Below are positions 26,401-37,579 of a stretch of DNA of 64,000 bases, piece after piece. Every line of letters begins with the position of its first letter. The first letter of the stretch is position 1. Location: contig NC_068565.1 of assembly GCF_025698545.1 (NCBI RefSeq), forward strand, positions 1,860,001 to 1,924,000, written 5' to 3'. The position numbers were made by a program, and so were the translations under genes. This DNA is from Gossypium raimondii (lineage: Eukaryota > Streptophyta > Magnoliopsida > Malvales > Malvaceae). The notes under the pieces are model-generated. The model did no database searches. It was given only the letters and a program-made list of their open reading frames with translations, and had not been told where the DNA came from.

Positions 26401-28992
26401 GGGCTCCGACCCCCTAAAATGAAAATTTTCTATTAAGGCTTTTTAAATTTAAAAGAAATTAAATTAATAAAGATAAAATTGCATTTTGGCCCTCCCTAAA
26501 AATGATAAAAATTTAATTTAATCCTTTAAAAATTATAAAGATATAGGCTATTTAAATGGTGAAATTGTATTTTTACTATCGTAAAAACTAAAATTTTATT
26601 TCGATCCGCTAAAAAAAATTTTCTGCCTTCACCCCTAATCTCTACCTTACCATTTCAATTAAAATTTTATTTGTTTTTATATCAACTTTATATAAATATA
26701 TTTGTTATATAATTCAATTTTCATTTATATCGTGGGTGTACTATATATAACAAACATAAAATAATTAATCATTTTATCAAGATTTTCAGAAGTCGGATCA
26801 GTGGTTGAATCGGTCTGACTAATTCATTCTTATTTAAAAAAACAATATCCAAGCTTAATTCAACTGTTTACAAATCAACCAATTAGACTTTCTTTTTTAA
26901 GATCGATACTAACCCAATGATTCAAACTTATTACCAACTCTGAAAGTACACCATAACACCAAGCGTACAAATACAATTTAATAATCATTTTTATTTATAA
27001 AATTTTATATATATTTTATTTCACTATCGATCAATCACCATACACAATAAATAAAAAGAAGCCCTATTGTCCATAATGGAGGAAGCAAAATACAGAAAGT
27101 CAAGAAATTCCAGGACTAACCAAAAACCCTGTTCAGCCGCCATAACAGAAGCACTAGCCAGTAGCCACTAGATAAAGAAATTTGATACATTTTGAATAAA
27201 ATTTCGACTTCAAGTTTTGTTTGACAAAAAAAAAATGTTGAAAGTGGTTTAGTAATTCGGTTTGATTTAAACTCGAAATTTAATTAAAATTCATTATAAA
27301 TATCGATGTATTTTTATAATTAAATTAGTGATTGATTTAATTTATCCGATTTAATTAAATAAATTATTAAAATAAAAAATCTGATTTTAACTATTTAACT
27401 TCTTTTTTCGAATCGATGTATCAGCTAATTTTTTATCCGACCAAAAAAACCACTTGGATAATAGAGCCAAAGGTACTTCAATGCCATCTTAGTACCCCAC
27501 AATCAAGATAATTGTAATTTTTTATTTGATATAATAATGTAAACTAAAAATAAACTTGGATCCGAATTGGGTTGGATTTATAAAATGTTTGACTAAAATT
27601 ATATTTATTTATTTTAATTTGATCAGGTTCAAAATAAGTGTCGTTTAAATTGAACCGGATTAAATTGATCGGATAGGGAATTAATCGAAAAAGTGATGTT
27701 GAACCGATTAGATTGTAAATCGGTTGGATCAATTGAACCAAAATTTTTAATATTTTTAATTGGATTAATCGGACCGACGAATCAATAACCTGATCGATTT
27801 GATGATATGAGTCATTGAGAAAATGACTCAATCAAATTTGTATTTAATGGCAATTGGACTCTTAGTGTTTGTAGTTTGCCAATTCAACCCACTATTAGTG
27901 CATGTAATTGCATTATTTTTCTAAAGTATATAAAAAAAATGTGGACGGCCAAGCAAAGACAAAATATTTGTTGAAATTAATTTTTTTGAAATGTATGATT
28001 TTCTATTTATTTAAAAAATCATTTAAAATGAGTAATAAAAAATTAATTGAATTTAATTAATTACAAAGATAAATATTAGATATTTTAAATATTTAAAAAC
28101 ACATGTACTATTTATTTACTTATAAGTAAAAGCTTTTGGGTTTTGAAAAAATTTGGTTAGTGTGGTAGTATTTTAATTTGGTAAAGTTTAAAAATTTTTT
28201 TGGTGAACTATAATAATAAAGTAAAGTCCAAACAATAAACGTGATTAGTGTGACTCAAACTTAAGCCACACCTAAGGCGATGAACACTATTAACCATCAA
28301 GTCATCACATAAAATTCAAAGTTTTAATTTTAAAAAAACTGATTAAATAATTAATTCTCAATTTAATTAATTAAATTACCGGATCAATAATAAATAAATA
28401 AAATACATGCAAAATTAAAATTTTTTTATCATGAGTAGTATTTGAAAGTAATTAATTCTCGATCACATGATTAAAACATAAAGTGAGCAATTATTACGTT
28501 ATATCTTGTCAAAAAAATGTGAAGAAAAATGTTTGATGCTCTTAGGAATTTTGGGTTAGTACAAATAAAATTACTTGGCGAGTTATAAGATTATTTTTGT
28601 CGAAATTCTTTCAAATATTGAATAGAAAGTAAACTTGGATAAATTATTTGTGTTTTAAAAAAGAACACTGTTTTTATAATGTAATATGAAGAGAAAAATG
28701 GCGAGTTTGTATAATTTTAATATTTAAATAAATTTTAGATATTATAATTAAAAAGGAAATACTTGGTTTTATTGTATGCTTATTTAATAATAATAATAAA
28801 CAAAGAAAAAGGCCTTACTGGATCGAGAAACAAGAAGCCAAGGTCTAAATCAAGGGCGTCGAAGTTAACAGTCTTTGCATAGCCGCCTAATTGTTCTTCT
28901 TTCTCGTAAACCACCGCGTCCACGCCGGCTTTGGCCAGTACGTAGGCCGAAACCAACCCTTTTATCCCACCTCCGATCACCGCCACTCCCAT
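20472..28992 (-). CDS. CPS: Cyclopropane-fatty-acid-phospholipid synthase, plant two-domain type
   Basis: 24 GT-AG exons on the minus strand: 28992-28819, 25606-25386, 25303-25198, 25114-25013, 24861-24805, 24715-24637, 24518-24371, 24216-24093, 23933-23765, 23511-23483, 23338-23166, 23062-22960, 22855-22760, 22670-22618, 22521-22398, 22168-22106, 21979-21920, 21831-21670, 21559-21486, 21403-21310, 21142-21006, 20918-20838, 20750-20645, 20558-20472. Joined: 2622 nt, 873 aa, no stop. The N-terminal half is an FAD-dependent oxidase-like domain (G7-x-G9-x-x-G12). The C-terminal half is the methyltransferase, with SAM motif LDIGCGWGS (637-645) and ISVEMVEHVGEEY. The enzyme moves a methylene from S-adenosylmethionine onto the double bond of phospholipid-bound oleate to give dihydrosterculate, precursor of cyclopropenoid (sterculic, malvalic) acids of Malvales. 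It closely resembles the cotton CPS proteins I recall; which paralogue is uncertain. Intron 1 is 3.2 kb and full of repeat debris. Confidence 0.95.
23241..23281. repeat. 24-bp in-frame tandem duplication in cyclopropane synthase exon 11
   Basis: The 17-mer GGTGACATATTCTTTGG occurs at 23241-23257 and again at 23265-23281, a period of 24 bp. On the coding strand this gives two copies of a PKNMSPS segment (about residues 423-437) in the linker between the oxidase and methyltransferase domains. It adds eight residues without breaking the frame. Confidence 0.9.
26375..26640. mobile_element. Small MITE-like element in intron 1 of the cyclopropane synthase
   Basis: It begins GGGGGCGTAGCCAAGGGGGC and ends near CTGCCTTCACCCC. 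The interior is AT-rich and contains GGCCCTCCCTAAAA and ATGGTGAAATTG phrases. The copy at 61909-62117 is close to its reverse complement, which shows it is a dispersed repeat family. No coding capacity. Confidence 0.6.
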
Positions 28993-29199
28993 CACTGCCG
29001 CCGGTACACTGCTTTACCTGCATTTACGTCCAAAAAACACCCGACCCAAACTATCATTTTTCGTCAAAAAGTGAAAATTTGAAATGCAGCTGCCATGTTT
29101 GAGGAAAAACTACAAAGAACTTAAAACCTACGTTTAAATGGCTAGGAGAGTAAAGCCAAGAAAAACGGCCAATGGATTCCTTATTGCTTTCCCCAAGGT

Positions 29200-29210
29200 C
29201 ATATATATAG
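29200..29210 (-). promoter_or_regulatory. Candidate TATA box of the cyclopropane synthase gene
   Basis: CTATATATAT on the minus strand, about 210 bp before the ATG at 28992. Spacing would leave a leader of about 180 nt. No other strong TATA-like site lies between it and the start. Confidence 0.45.
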
Positions 29211-30189
29211 GAAAAAAATGTTAAAAATCACCATCGAGGAGCAGCAAGACTTATTAAAATATATATTATCATTTACTTAAAAATAATTCACGCACATAAA
29301 AATTGTCATTAAAAATATTATCTCAAATTATTGGAGGATGGTTGATTCAGTGACTATTGTTTTTTTCTGCTGTAAGTAGTCTAGTGTTTGTTATAATCCC
29401 ATGAGTTGTTATCAATCACCGTCGCTTCCCACTAAATATTAAAAACACAAGGTAAGTTGCCATTTAATTGCATGAGTCGATAAAAGTATGATCTTTTTTA
29501 AAAATCATATTATTTAAGTTTTTAATTATTTTATTTTGAACGGTTTAAGTGAAAGTGAGCAAAGATTGAGCTATAGCACTCCAACTTGGGTCGATAATGT
29601 ATTATTACAAAGGGAATTAGAAGATTTAAATCAGACTTATTTCACGACCCAAAATTGGCCTACAAGTTTAGGATGCAAATATGCTAAAAACCTTGAAAAA
29701 CTCCTTTAATTTATTAAGGGTATTTTTGTGTGAATTTTACTTTATAAATACATAGTTTTACCCTCTATATATTTTCTTTTTCTTGTTTTCTAATAAGGAA
29801 AATGAGAGGAAATAAAATATAATAATTTTTTAAATGTCATTTTCATCCTTATTTATTTTAATATTTTTTTCCTTTGAAATTTCTCTTACTAATATGTTGA
29901 ACTTATTCTATTTTTAATATTTTATTACTTTGTTGTAAATGGTTTTATTATTTTTTAAATATTCTTTTATGAATTATTACAACTCTTTAAAATATTTGAA
30001 CTCTTTTTACTTTTTAATTTTGTATCAAATTTAAAACTATCAAATTTAATTTCTACATTTTTAGAATTATTACAATTTTTATTTTTAAAAATATTTTATC
30101 AAATTAATTTATACTTTTTTTGGTTAACACTTTTAATTATGATTTTATGAAGAACATTCATTTTCTATAATCTATAATCTAATTTAATT
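29211..30189. other. Intergenic region upstream of the cyclopropane synthase
   Basis: AT-rich. No gene or clear element seen. It marks the change from the genic island to the transposon block. Confidence 0.45.
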
Positions 30190-30197
30190 ATTATATC

Positions 30198-30620
30198 TAG
30201 AGGTGCTCATGGGCCGGGCGGCCCGCCCGAAATATAGGAGGGTTTGGGTAAAAATATAGGCCCGAAATATGGGCTTGGGCAAAAAAATGAGGCCCGTTTA
30301 GAAAACAGGCCGGGCCTCGGGCACAACTTTTTTGGCCCAGGCCCGGCCCGATATAATAAATATATTTATTTTTTGGTTTTAAAATACTTTTAAAATACAT
30401 TTTTTAATTCTAAAATATTTTTAAAATACTTTTTTTAATTTTAAAATATTTTTAAAATAATTTTTTGGGATTTAATAAAAAATGGGCCGGGCCGGGCCCG
30501 GGCTTATGATTTTTCCCGGGCCGGGCCTGGGCAAAATTTCAGGCCCATATTTCGGGCCGGGCCGAAATTTTTTATGGGCTCGGCCCGAACCCGACCCGGC
30601 CCGGCCCATGAGCACCTCTA
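30198..30620. mobile_element. hAT-type non-autonomous element with an 8-bp target duplication
   Basis: 423 bp bounded by long GC-rich terminal inverted repeats (TAGAGGTGCTCATGGGCCGG at the left, the complement at the right) and flanked by a perfect 8-bp direct repeat, ATTATATC, at 30190-30197 and 30621-30628. An 8-bp duplication and a TAGAGGTG-type end fit the hAT superfamily. The body is largely runs of GGCCCGGCCC and GGGCCGGGC around an AT-rich centre. No transposase. Confidence 0.88.
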
Positions 30621-30856
30621 ATTATATCTCTTTTAAGTAAGGTTATAATTGAAAAAAAATATCAAAGCAATTCATTTTTACTTTCCCCCTCTTAGCCAAA
30701 CAAAAAATATTAAAATTATTAAGCATAAGCTACATATGCAATTCAAGTTACGTGGATATGTGGTTTAGTCTAAATAAATTATGTCAATTTGTTTGTTGGC
30801 TTTTGATAAATTTATAGGCATTCGTTATAAGGTTATTTATCAATATAAAAAATAAT

Positions 30857-31898
30857 TGTTGACACCATTTTTTTGATAAAAACGGGGTCAACTTGAATTT
30901 TGAAAAAAAAACGAAAATGTGAGTCGCCACCAATCTTTTTTGATGAGGTGTGATCGGGTCACCTCGAAAAGTGATTGTTTTTAATAAACGATTTAATTTT
31001 TATTAAAACAACGCTTTTGATCTACGAAATTCAGAAAAACAGGTTCGGGAGTCGATTACGCACGAGGAAGGATTAGCACCCTCGATACGCCCAAAATTGG
31101 TACCTAGTTGATTACTTAATGTCTTGGTGTCGAAAATTGATAACTTTAAAGAATTAAAAAATACGATCCTTCTTTATGTATGTTATTTTAAAATTACTCG
31201 AATAAATCAAAATGGAAAAATGCATTCTTATCTCGAAGTAACAAGATGTCACATCCAGTAAGTTAGGACACAACACATCGTATTTTCGAGAGTAAGCTTG
31301 CCTTTTTATTTAAACCTCATTTATTTTAATTTTAAAAGGATATTCGATTATTTAGGATCAACGCGAGAAAAATCGAAGTTCAGTAAGTTAGGGCACGATT
31401 TCTCGAATCTTCTAAATACGGAATATTGGCTTTATTTTCGAAATTTTACCCTTTCGAATTTTGAGTATGATTTAGTGGAATTTTAAAAAACAAATGCGTG
31501 CGATTTTGATTATATTTGAAAAGAAATTATTCAGAACGGAAAGAATGCCGTACACGACCTATAATGAATATGCAACATAGACTTAAAATCCATAACATAA
31601 TATGCATCATAAAGTATACACATAACATAGATACAAATAAATTGAAATGCATGAATAATAATGTAAGAAACAATATAACAATAATATTAATATAATAACA
31701 AAACAAATACAATTCTAATAGATTTAGATTTTAAAACATTTGAAGATGACAAATAAATAATTAATAGAATGAAATTGCAATAATAATGGCAAGGATTAAA
31801 ATAAACAAAATTAATATTTAAAATAGTGAATGAATAAATAAAATAAAACCTAAAGGTAGGCATATATATATATGTATTTTAAAAAAAAATAAAACGTA

Positions 31899-31934
<36 letters not shown>

Positions 31935-32945
31935 TGTATGCTTATGAATTATAAAATATAGAAAATACATAAAAAGAAATAAATTTTAAAATATAAAGAA
32001 TATGTATAAATATGCGTGTATATATATTTATGAAAATAAAAGAGGATATATAAGTATGTACATATATAAAAATTTAAAGTATGCAGGCAAATACATATAT
32101 GTATGTAAGTTATAATATATAAATGTAAGCGTATGTGTATATAAATATTAAATATGTATATATATATATAGTAAAATTTGAAGTAAAATAAAAATAAAAA
32201 TAGGGATAATAACAGTATGTAAATAAAAAAAATAATATCACATTTATCAATTTAATTAATAAGATAACCAAAAAATAAAGGAAAAAAGGGGTTAAATTTA
32301 AAAGAAACAAAGGAAAGAGGGACCAATTCGCCACACGCTGAAAGTATGAGGGAGCGAAGGAGAAAACATCCCAAGCCCCCTTGTGCGCGGCGTTTCAGTG
32401 CAAAGGGCACACATGGTCAAAGGACCCAATTGAAACAGGCACAGAACTCGCAGCCCAAATTTAAATAAATAAATAAAAAGGTCAGATTGCATTTCAACGC
32501 GAAATGGAGGGACCGAAGGCGCAAATTACCCATTAGGGCAAAAGTGCGCAGGTCTCCCTTTCAAACGGCGCCGTATGGAATCTTATAAATAAAAAATAAA
32601 TAAATAAAACCCTAAAAAAGAAATCAGCCCCCATTTCTTTCTCTTTTCTTTCAGACGAACTGAAGATCCCAAACCCCTCAATCCCTTTTCTCGACCGCTC
32701 CAAATCGCCGCCATGGCCGGTGGCCGGCGTCGCGCGACGGAGTTCCCGATCTGCGCAGTTGAAGCATATTCAGAGGGCCTGAACTTTTGGAAGGGGAGTC
32801 GAGGAGAAAACAAGACCTTTGGCCCCTCTCGAGCCCGAATCCGACGACGGCAAAGGACCATCGCCGGCCAGTCCAAGGGCCGATTCAGGTATTCTTTTCT
32901 TTTCTCTTTTTTTGATTTTTTTAATTACTTTAGAATAGATTTGTA

Positions 32946-32976
<31 letters not shown>

Positions 32977-33414
32977 AACAAAATAAGATCAAATAAATAA
33001 GAGAAAACCAAGAAGAAATAGCAAGGATTCAACCTTTTAAAATTTCTATTCAGCTTTTTTAGATTTCTGATGTGGGTTTTTACAAGGAAAATCGAAGAAG
33101 AAGCAATATGAGCAGTGCTTGCGGTTTTTATAACCCGATTACAAACGCTTTAGTCTCTGTCTTGTTTTTTTACATTGTTTTTTTCTTTGTTGTTGCGTGT
33201 TGCCTTGGTCTTGCAGGTGTCAGACGCGTGAAGGAGCGGGAGCGGCGCATATGGTGGTGGCAGAGGCATGCGTGAGGAGGCTGGTGGCTAGGGGTGGACT
33301 TAGGTACGGCAGTAGCAACAGTAGCTGGGGTTTCCTGCTGTAATTTTTAAATTTTGTTGGGCTTTAGGTGTAGGTTTTTATTTTTTACTGGGCCAGCAAA
33401 TTTGGGCTTCTACA
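30857..33414 (+). mobile_element. Solo LTR, family A, copy 1
   Basis: 2558 bp starting TGTTGACACC and ending GGGCTTCTACA, flanked by a perfect 5-bp duplication ATAAT (30852-30856 and 33415-33419). This is the signature of an LTR retrotransposon reduced to one LTR by recombination between its two LTRs. The same family occurs at 58460-61080. Inside: a repeated CAGTAAGTTAGGRCAC motif (31257 and 31381), an AT-rich low-complexity stretch (31860-32250), a GC-rich patch AAACGGCGCCGT followed by TTATAAATAA (about 32565-32590, a likely LTR promoter), an AAATAAAT microsatellite (32948-32977), and a possible intron at 32889-33216. A 79-aa ORF at 32713 lies just after the predicted start; no gag or pol is present. 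Confidence 0.87.
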
Positions 33415-33542
33415 ATAATAATGACGTTTGTCGATATGGATGCGTGCAGAACAGGATTACAAGTTTGACAAGTCGCAGATTTGGCCTAGGGCTCTAGATG
33501 AATAAAGGAAACTTGGAGTTTGATTAAACCTGTGATGCGAAC

Positions 33543-34204
33543 TAGAGGTGATGATTCGTCCTAGGACCGGGCCCAATCTGAAATATGGGCCTAAAATTTT
33601 GTCCAGGCCCGGCCCGGCCCGGGAAAAAATTCCTAAGCCCGAGCACGACCGGCCAGACCCATTTTTTTTAGTAAACACCAAAATTGTATAAAAACCTGCA
33701 AAATATAATCAACCAACCAGAATATCCATACATTAACCAATCAACATATTTAATTTTATAACAAAATATAAATTGTAAGCTAAATTAAATTTTCAACAAT
33801 TAGAAAGGAAGTATCCTAAAAAGCAACCGAAGAAACATCATCCTCATCGTCATTTTTGCAACCAATTTATTATATTCGGAAATGTATTTTAAAAATAAAA
33901 AAATAAAAAATTTATTTTAAAAATACTTTAAAATAAAAAATAAAAAATAAAAAATAAATATTTATTATATAAATACTAAATGTCTAATGGGAAATGGGAA
34001 ATGTATTTTAAAAAAAAATATTTATTATATATTTGGGCCAGGCCGGACCCGAGCCAAAAAAGTTTTACCCGAAGCCTGGCCATTTTCTAAATGCTCGTAT
34101 TTTGCCCAAACCCATATTTCGGGTCTATATTTTTACCTGAACTCTCCTATATTTCGGGCGGGCCGTCAGGCTAGGCCGGGCCGCCCAACCCATGATCACC
34201 TCTA
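33543..34204. mobile_element. hAT-type non-autonomous element, second and longer copy
   Basis: 662 bp with TAGAGGTG / CACCTCTA ends and a perfect 8-bp target duplication ATGCGAAC (33535-33542 and 34205-34212). The GC-rich arms (GGCCCGGCCCGGCCC near 33607) match the 423-bp element at 30198-30620 with more divergence. The AT-rich centre is longer. No transposase. Confidence 0.87.
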
Positions 34205-34212
34205 ATGCGAAC

Positions 34213-34888
34213 CCAGTCGCATCATGTTTCGATACATCTCGACGACATCGGGATTGGCCTAAACTCGAGGGGCCCAAGTGCAAAATGAGACGTTTAATTT
34301 CAGTTTGTTAATAAATTGAGTTGTTGGACTTTATTTTTAATTAAGTTGCTTGAATAAATTACTCATCTTAATTAATTGAGTTCATCTTAGTTAATAACTC
34401 ATCTTAGATTAATAAATGAGTTGTTGGTCATTAATACAACTCATCTTAGTTTTAATAATTGAGTTATTATTGAACTTCATTTAATAGATGCTTCTTAATT
34501 AATCTAGTTCCTAGGATTATTTATTGATGCATGAGTTAAGTTCATTTAATTATGCTTCTCTAATTAACTAGTTGCTGGAATAATTGATGCATATCGTTTA
34601 GTTCATTTACTTAAGTATTAATGTGTGTTATGTTTAATAAGTGTTTACATGTGTTTAATAAGCTCATTTTAATGTGTTTATTGCAGGAGTTTTTTCAAGT
34701 TATAACCGTTACAATTCAAGGCTCTTACAAATTAAATAAAGTGGTTGTTCAAGTCATTTTCGGTTACAAAGTTGAGGGGCTCTTATAAAGGAGGTTTAAC
34801 ACATCTTTTAAAAGAGTTTAAAGAGTGGATTATTGCTTCTTTAAATTTGGCAGCAAGCTTTTCAACTACCTACCATTTTTGTTGCTTC
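34213..34888. other. Left half of a possible degenerate retroelement interrupted by a solo LTR
   Basis: No coding capacity. Repeated AATTGAGTTGTTGG- and CTCATCTTAGTTAATAA-type phrases (34310-34520) form a diverged short tandem repeat. The sequence seems to continue at 37575 after the inserted solo LTR, where a TATA-like ATTATAAATATG (37810) and LTR-like text follow. I could not define the ends, so this is only a suggestion of an older LTR. Confidence 0.35.
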
Positions 34889-37574
34889 TGTAACAGCCCG
34901 AATTCAGGCCTAGTCATAGCAGTGGTTTCGGGACCACAAATATAATATCTTAAAAATTTTTATAGTAAGATATTATCCTTGGTATAGTAAAATAAGGAAA
35001 TAAAGTGACAAAAAGGGAAATTTTGAGTTATTGCAACATTGGGAAGTATATTATGACATAATAATTCAAGAAAGGATTAAATCGCAAAAGTGAGAAAAGT
35101 TTTGTTGTCCAAGAGTAAATACTTAAAATTTGAGGGGTTAAAGTGTAATATGAAAATGTTGAAGGATCAATAGTTCAAATATTTTAAGGGTGGAAGGATC
35201 TAGAAACTAAGGAAAATGGATGAATCAGGACCAAATTGAATAAGTCAAGAATTTTGATGGACTAAATCATAATTTTACCAAATTAAGTGATGACTCAATG
35301 ATGGAATTTTAAAAGATTATGAAGGGAAAAATGGTCAATTAGAAGAGAGAGAAATCTAGAAGGCAATGATGATGTTGGTGATATGTTAGATTAATTAATT
35401 AAATAAATATTAGTTTATTAATATTTTAATGAGATATTTTATTATTATTGTATTTAATATATAAGGAGAGAAAGATGAGGAATTATTATCATCTTTCATG
35501 CCTCCAACGTGAGGAGAGAAAAGAAAGAACGGAAATTTTCTTTTCTTTACAATTTAGTCCTTTTACCAAAAATTCACCATTTTCACTTAGAAATCAAAAG
35601 AATTTTCATAGTTACCAAGAGAGAAAAATAACAAAGAGACCATGGGGAGCTAGAATATCAAGTTAGATTCAAGAAAAAGAAGTTGGAGGAGAGAGAAAAT
35701 CAAGTTAAAGGTTGAAATCTATAGGACAAGGTAAGAACATCAAGATTTCAATATATTTTTGAGTTTGATATTATTGAAAAAGTATGAAATTGATGTTAAT
35801 GTAGAGTTTATTTATATAAGGTTCTATGTTCTTGATATGTTAGTGAAGGGAAATAAGAGGAAGTGGTGAGAAATATTGTAGAGAAAGGAAAGGAGGGTGT
35901 TATAAATTTGGTTATCAACATTTTACACTAAAACAGTTTTGGACAGCAGCAGGAAACTAACTTTGAAAAATCACCAAAAATAGTGGAAATTGAATTAGAG
36001 GCTGAATAATATATTAAATTAAATTTTAATGAGTATTTTCACATAAAAGAGACAGAGAAAGCAAAAGAGTTTTATATTATGATATATTTAAATTTTAGTG
36101 AGACAGGGCTAGAATGATTTCGAAATCCCCTGCTCTGACTTTGCAAAATTTTTAAAAATTGTAAAAAAATAATTATGGGCTAAAGTTTATATTTTTAGAA
36201 TCCTGAGTAAGTCTATTTTCAAAAGAAACAAACGATAATATTATCTAAATTCTGTACAATGAGATAATTAATTTTTAGTGAAGAGGGATCAGAACTGTCA
36301 GGTAGTGAAATGAGGGAAAATTTAAAGAATAAACTGTACTTATGGGATAAGCCAAAAATTTTGAAAATTTTATGATAATAAGATATGTGAGTCTAGTTTC
36401 AGGTAAAATTAACGGATCTTAATTTGGAGCTCTTTAGCTCGAGATATAAATAAAATAGTGATTCTAACTTAGAAAGACAGCTTGAATTTACATTTAGGAA
36501 AAAAAGGTGAAAGTATGGATAATGTTGTTTAAGTGTGTTATATACATTAAGGATGTGGAATGGAGAGGAGGAGGAGGAAAATTGGAAAAAAAATGAATAA
36601 TTCATGAATAATTGGTCATATGCCCGATTATAATCGAAAAACGTTAAATTAGAATTATTGGTCATGGTTAAAGCTCATGTGGGAAAATAAAGTTTCATAG
36701 TATGTATGTATGGTATATTTGGTATATGATTTGGCATGAAGTAATGTCATGAATGATTTATGAATTAACACATGTTGGTAAGTTTGATACATGAATAAAT
36801 GTTGTGCTCATCTATGCTTATGATACTTATGCTATATGTTTATTTGGCTAACATGTTTGGTGTACATGCTTAGGCTTTGGCCAAGTTGTAGCTGAATTAT
36901 GCCACGTTAAACTCATAAGTTATGAATTGTAATGATAAGTGCCTAGAAGGAAATATGCTTGTGATCATGAAAGGGTGGTAAGGTTTAAATTATGTAATCT
37001 CTATTGAAATGGTATCATGTAGTTAGTTCCAAAAAGAATTATGTTTAAATGCACTAGTTTGCAAATATGGTTGAATGATATGTTTATGTTTTTGTGTAAT
37101 ATGCATAGGAACGGGTGTGGAACAGTGATGAATTAGTAAGTTCATACTTGAAGGGAAAAATGACGAAAAAGGGAATGATGTTGTTATTTAAGCTAGAGTG
37201 ATATTTTCATTGCAAAATTGAGAATTTCATAAATGTTTTAATGAATGATATAATCGATATACGTTGAGTTAAATGGCAAATACGTATTAGTACTGAAATT
37301 AATGATATTGAATTGTACGTGAATTAAATGGAAATTGCTAGTGATATGATTCGAATTGTGAGCATGAGTATGTGTCGGGTCTCGTAGGCCCTATTTATTA
37401 TGAATATAATATTTTGAGGATATATTGTGAAGAGTTATAACAGCATGTTAATAATTTTGAAAGTTTTAATTTAGATGAAATTTTATAACTCGGTTAAATA
37501 TGTTTACAAGTGTATGTGTTCTGGTAATGCCTCGTACCCTATTCCGGTGTCGAATACGGGTAATGGGTGTTACA
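34889..37574 (+). mobile_element. Solo LTR, family B, copy 1
   Basis: 2686 bp beginning TGTAACAGCCCGAATTCAGG and ending GGGTGTTACA, i.e. TG...CA with the TGTAAC/GTTACA termini common in plant Ty3/gypsy LTRs. Flanks are GCTTC (34884-34888) and ACTTC (37575-37579), a 5-bp duplication with one mismatch. The interior shares long similarity, in reverse, with 39039-42059 (for example the AATAAACTGTACT and GAGTCTAGTTT phrases near 36330-36400). No gag or pol. Confidence 0.75.
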
Positions 37575-37579
37575 ACTTC

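Noticed and set aside
27544..27831. 95-aa minus-strand ORF inside cyclopropane synthase intron 1
   Set aside because: It consists of repeat debris (GAACCGG-type element) with Ile/Leu/Asn-rich low complexity and no domain.
30198..30620. GC-rich block as a CpG island or promoter
   Set aside because: Its inverted arms, TAGAGGTG ends and 8-bp duplication show that it is a transposable element.
32713..32952. 79-aa ORF in the family A solo LTR as a possible host gene
   Set aside because: It sits inside a bounded LTR with target duplications, has no domain, and copy 2 lacks a matching long ORF.
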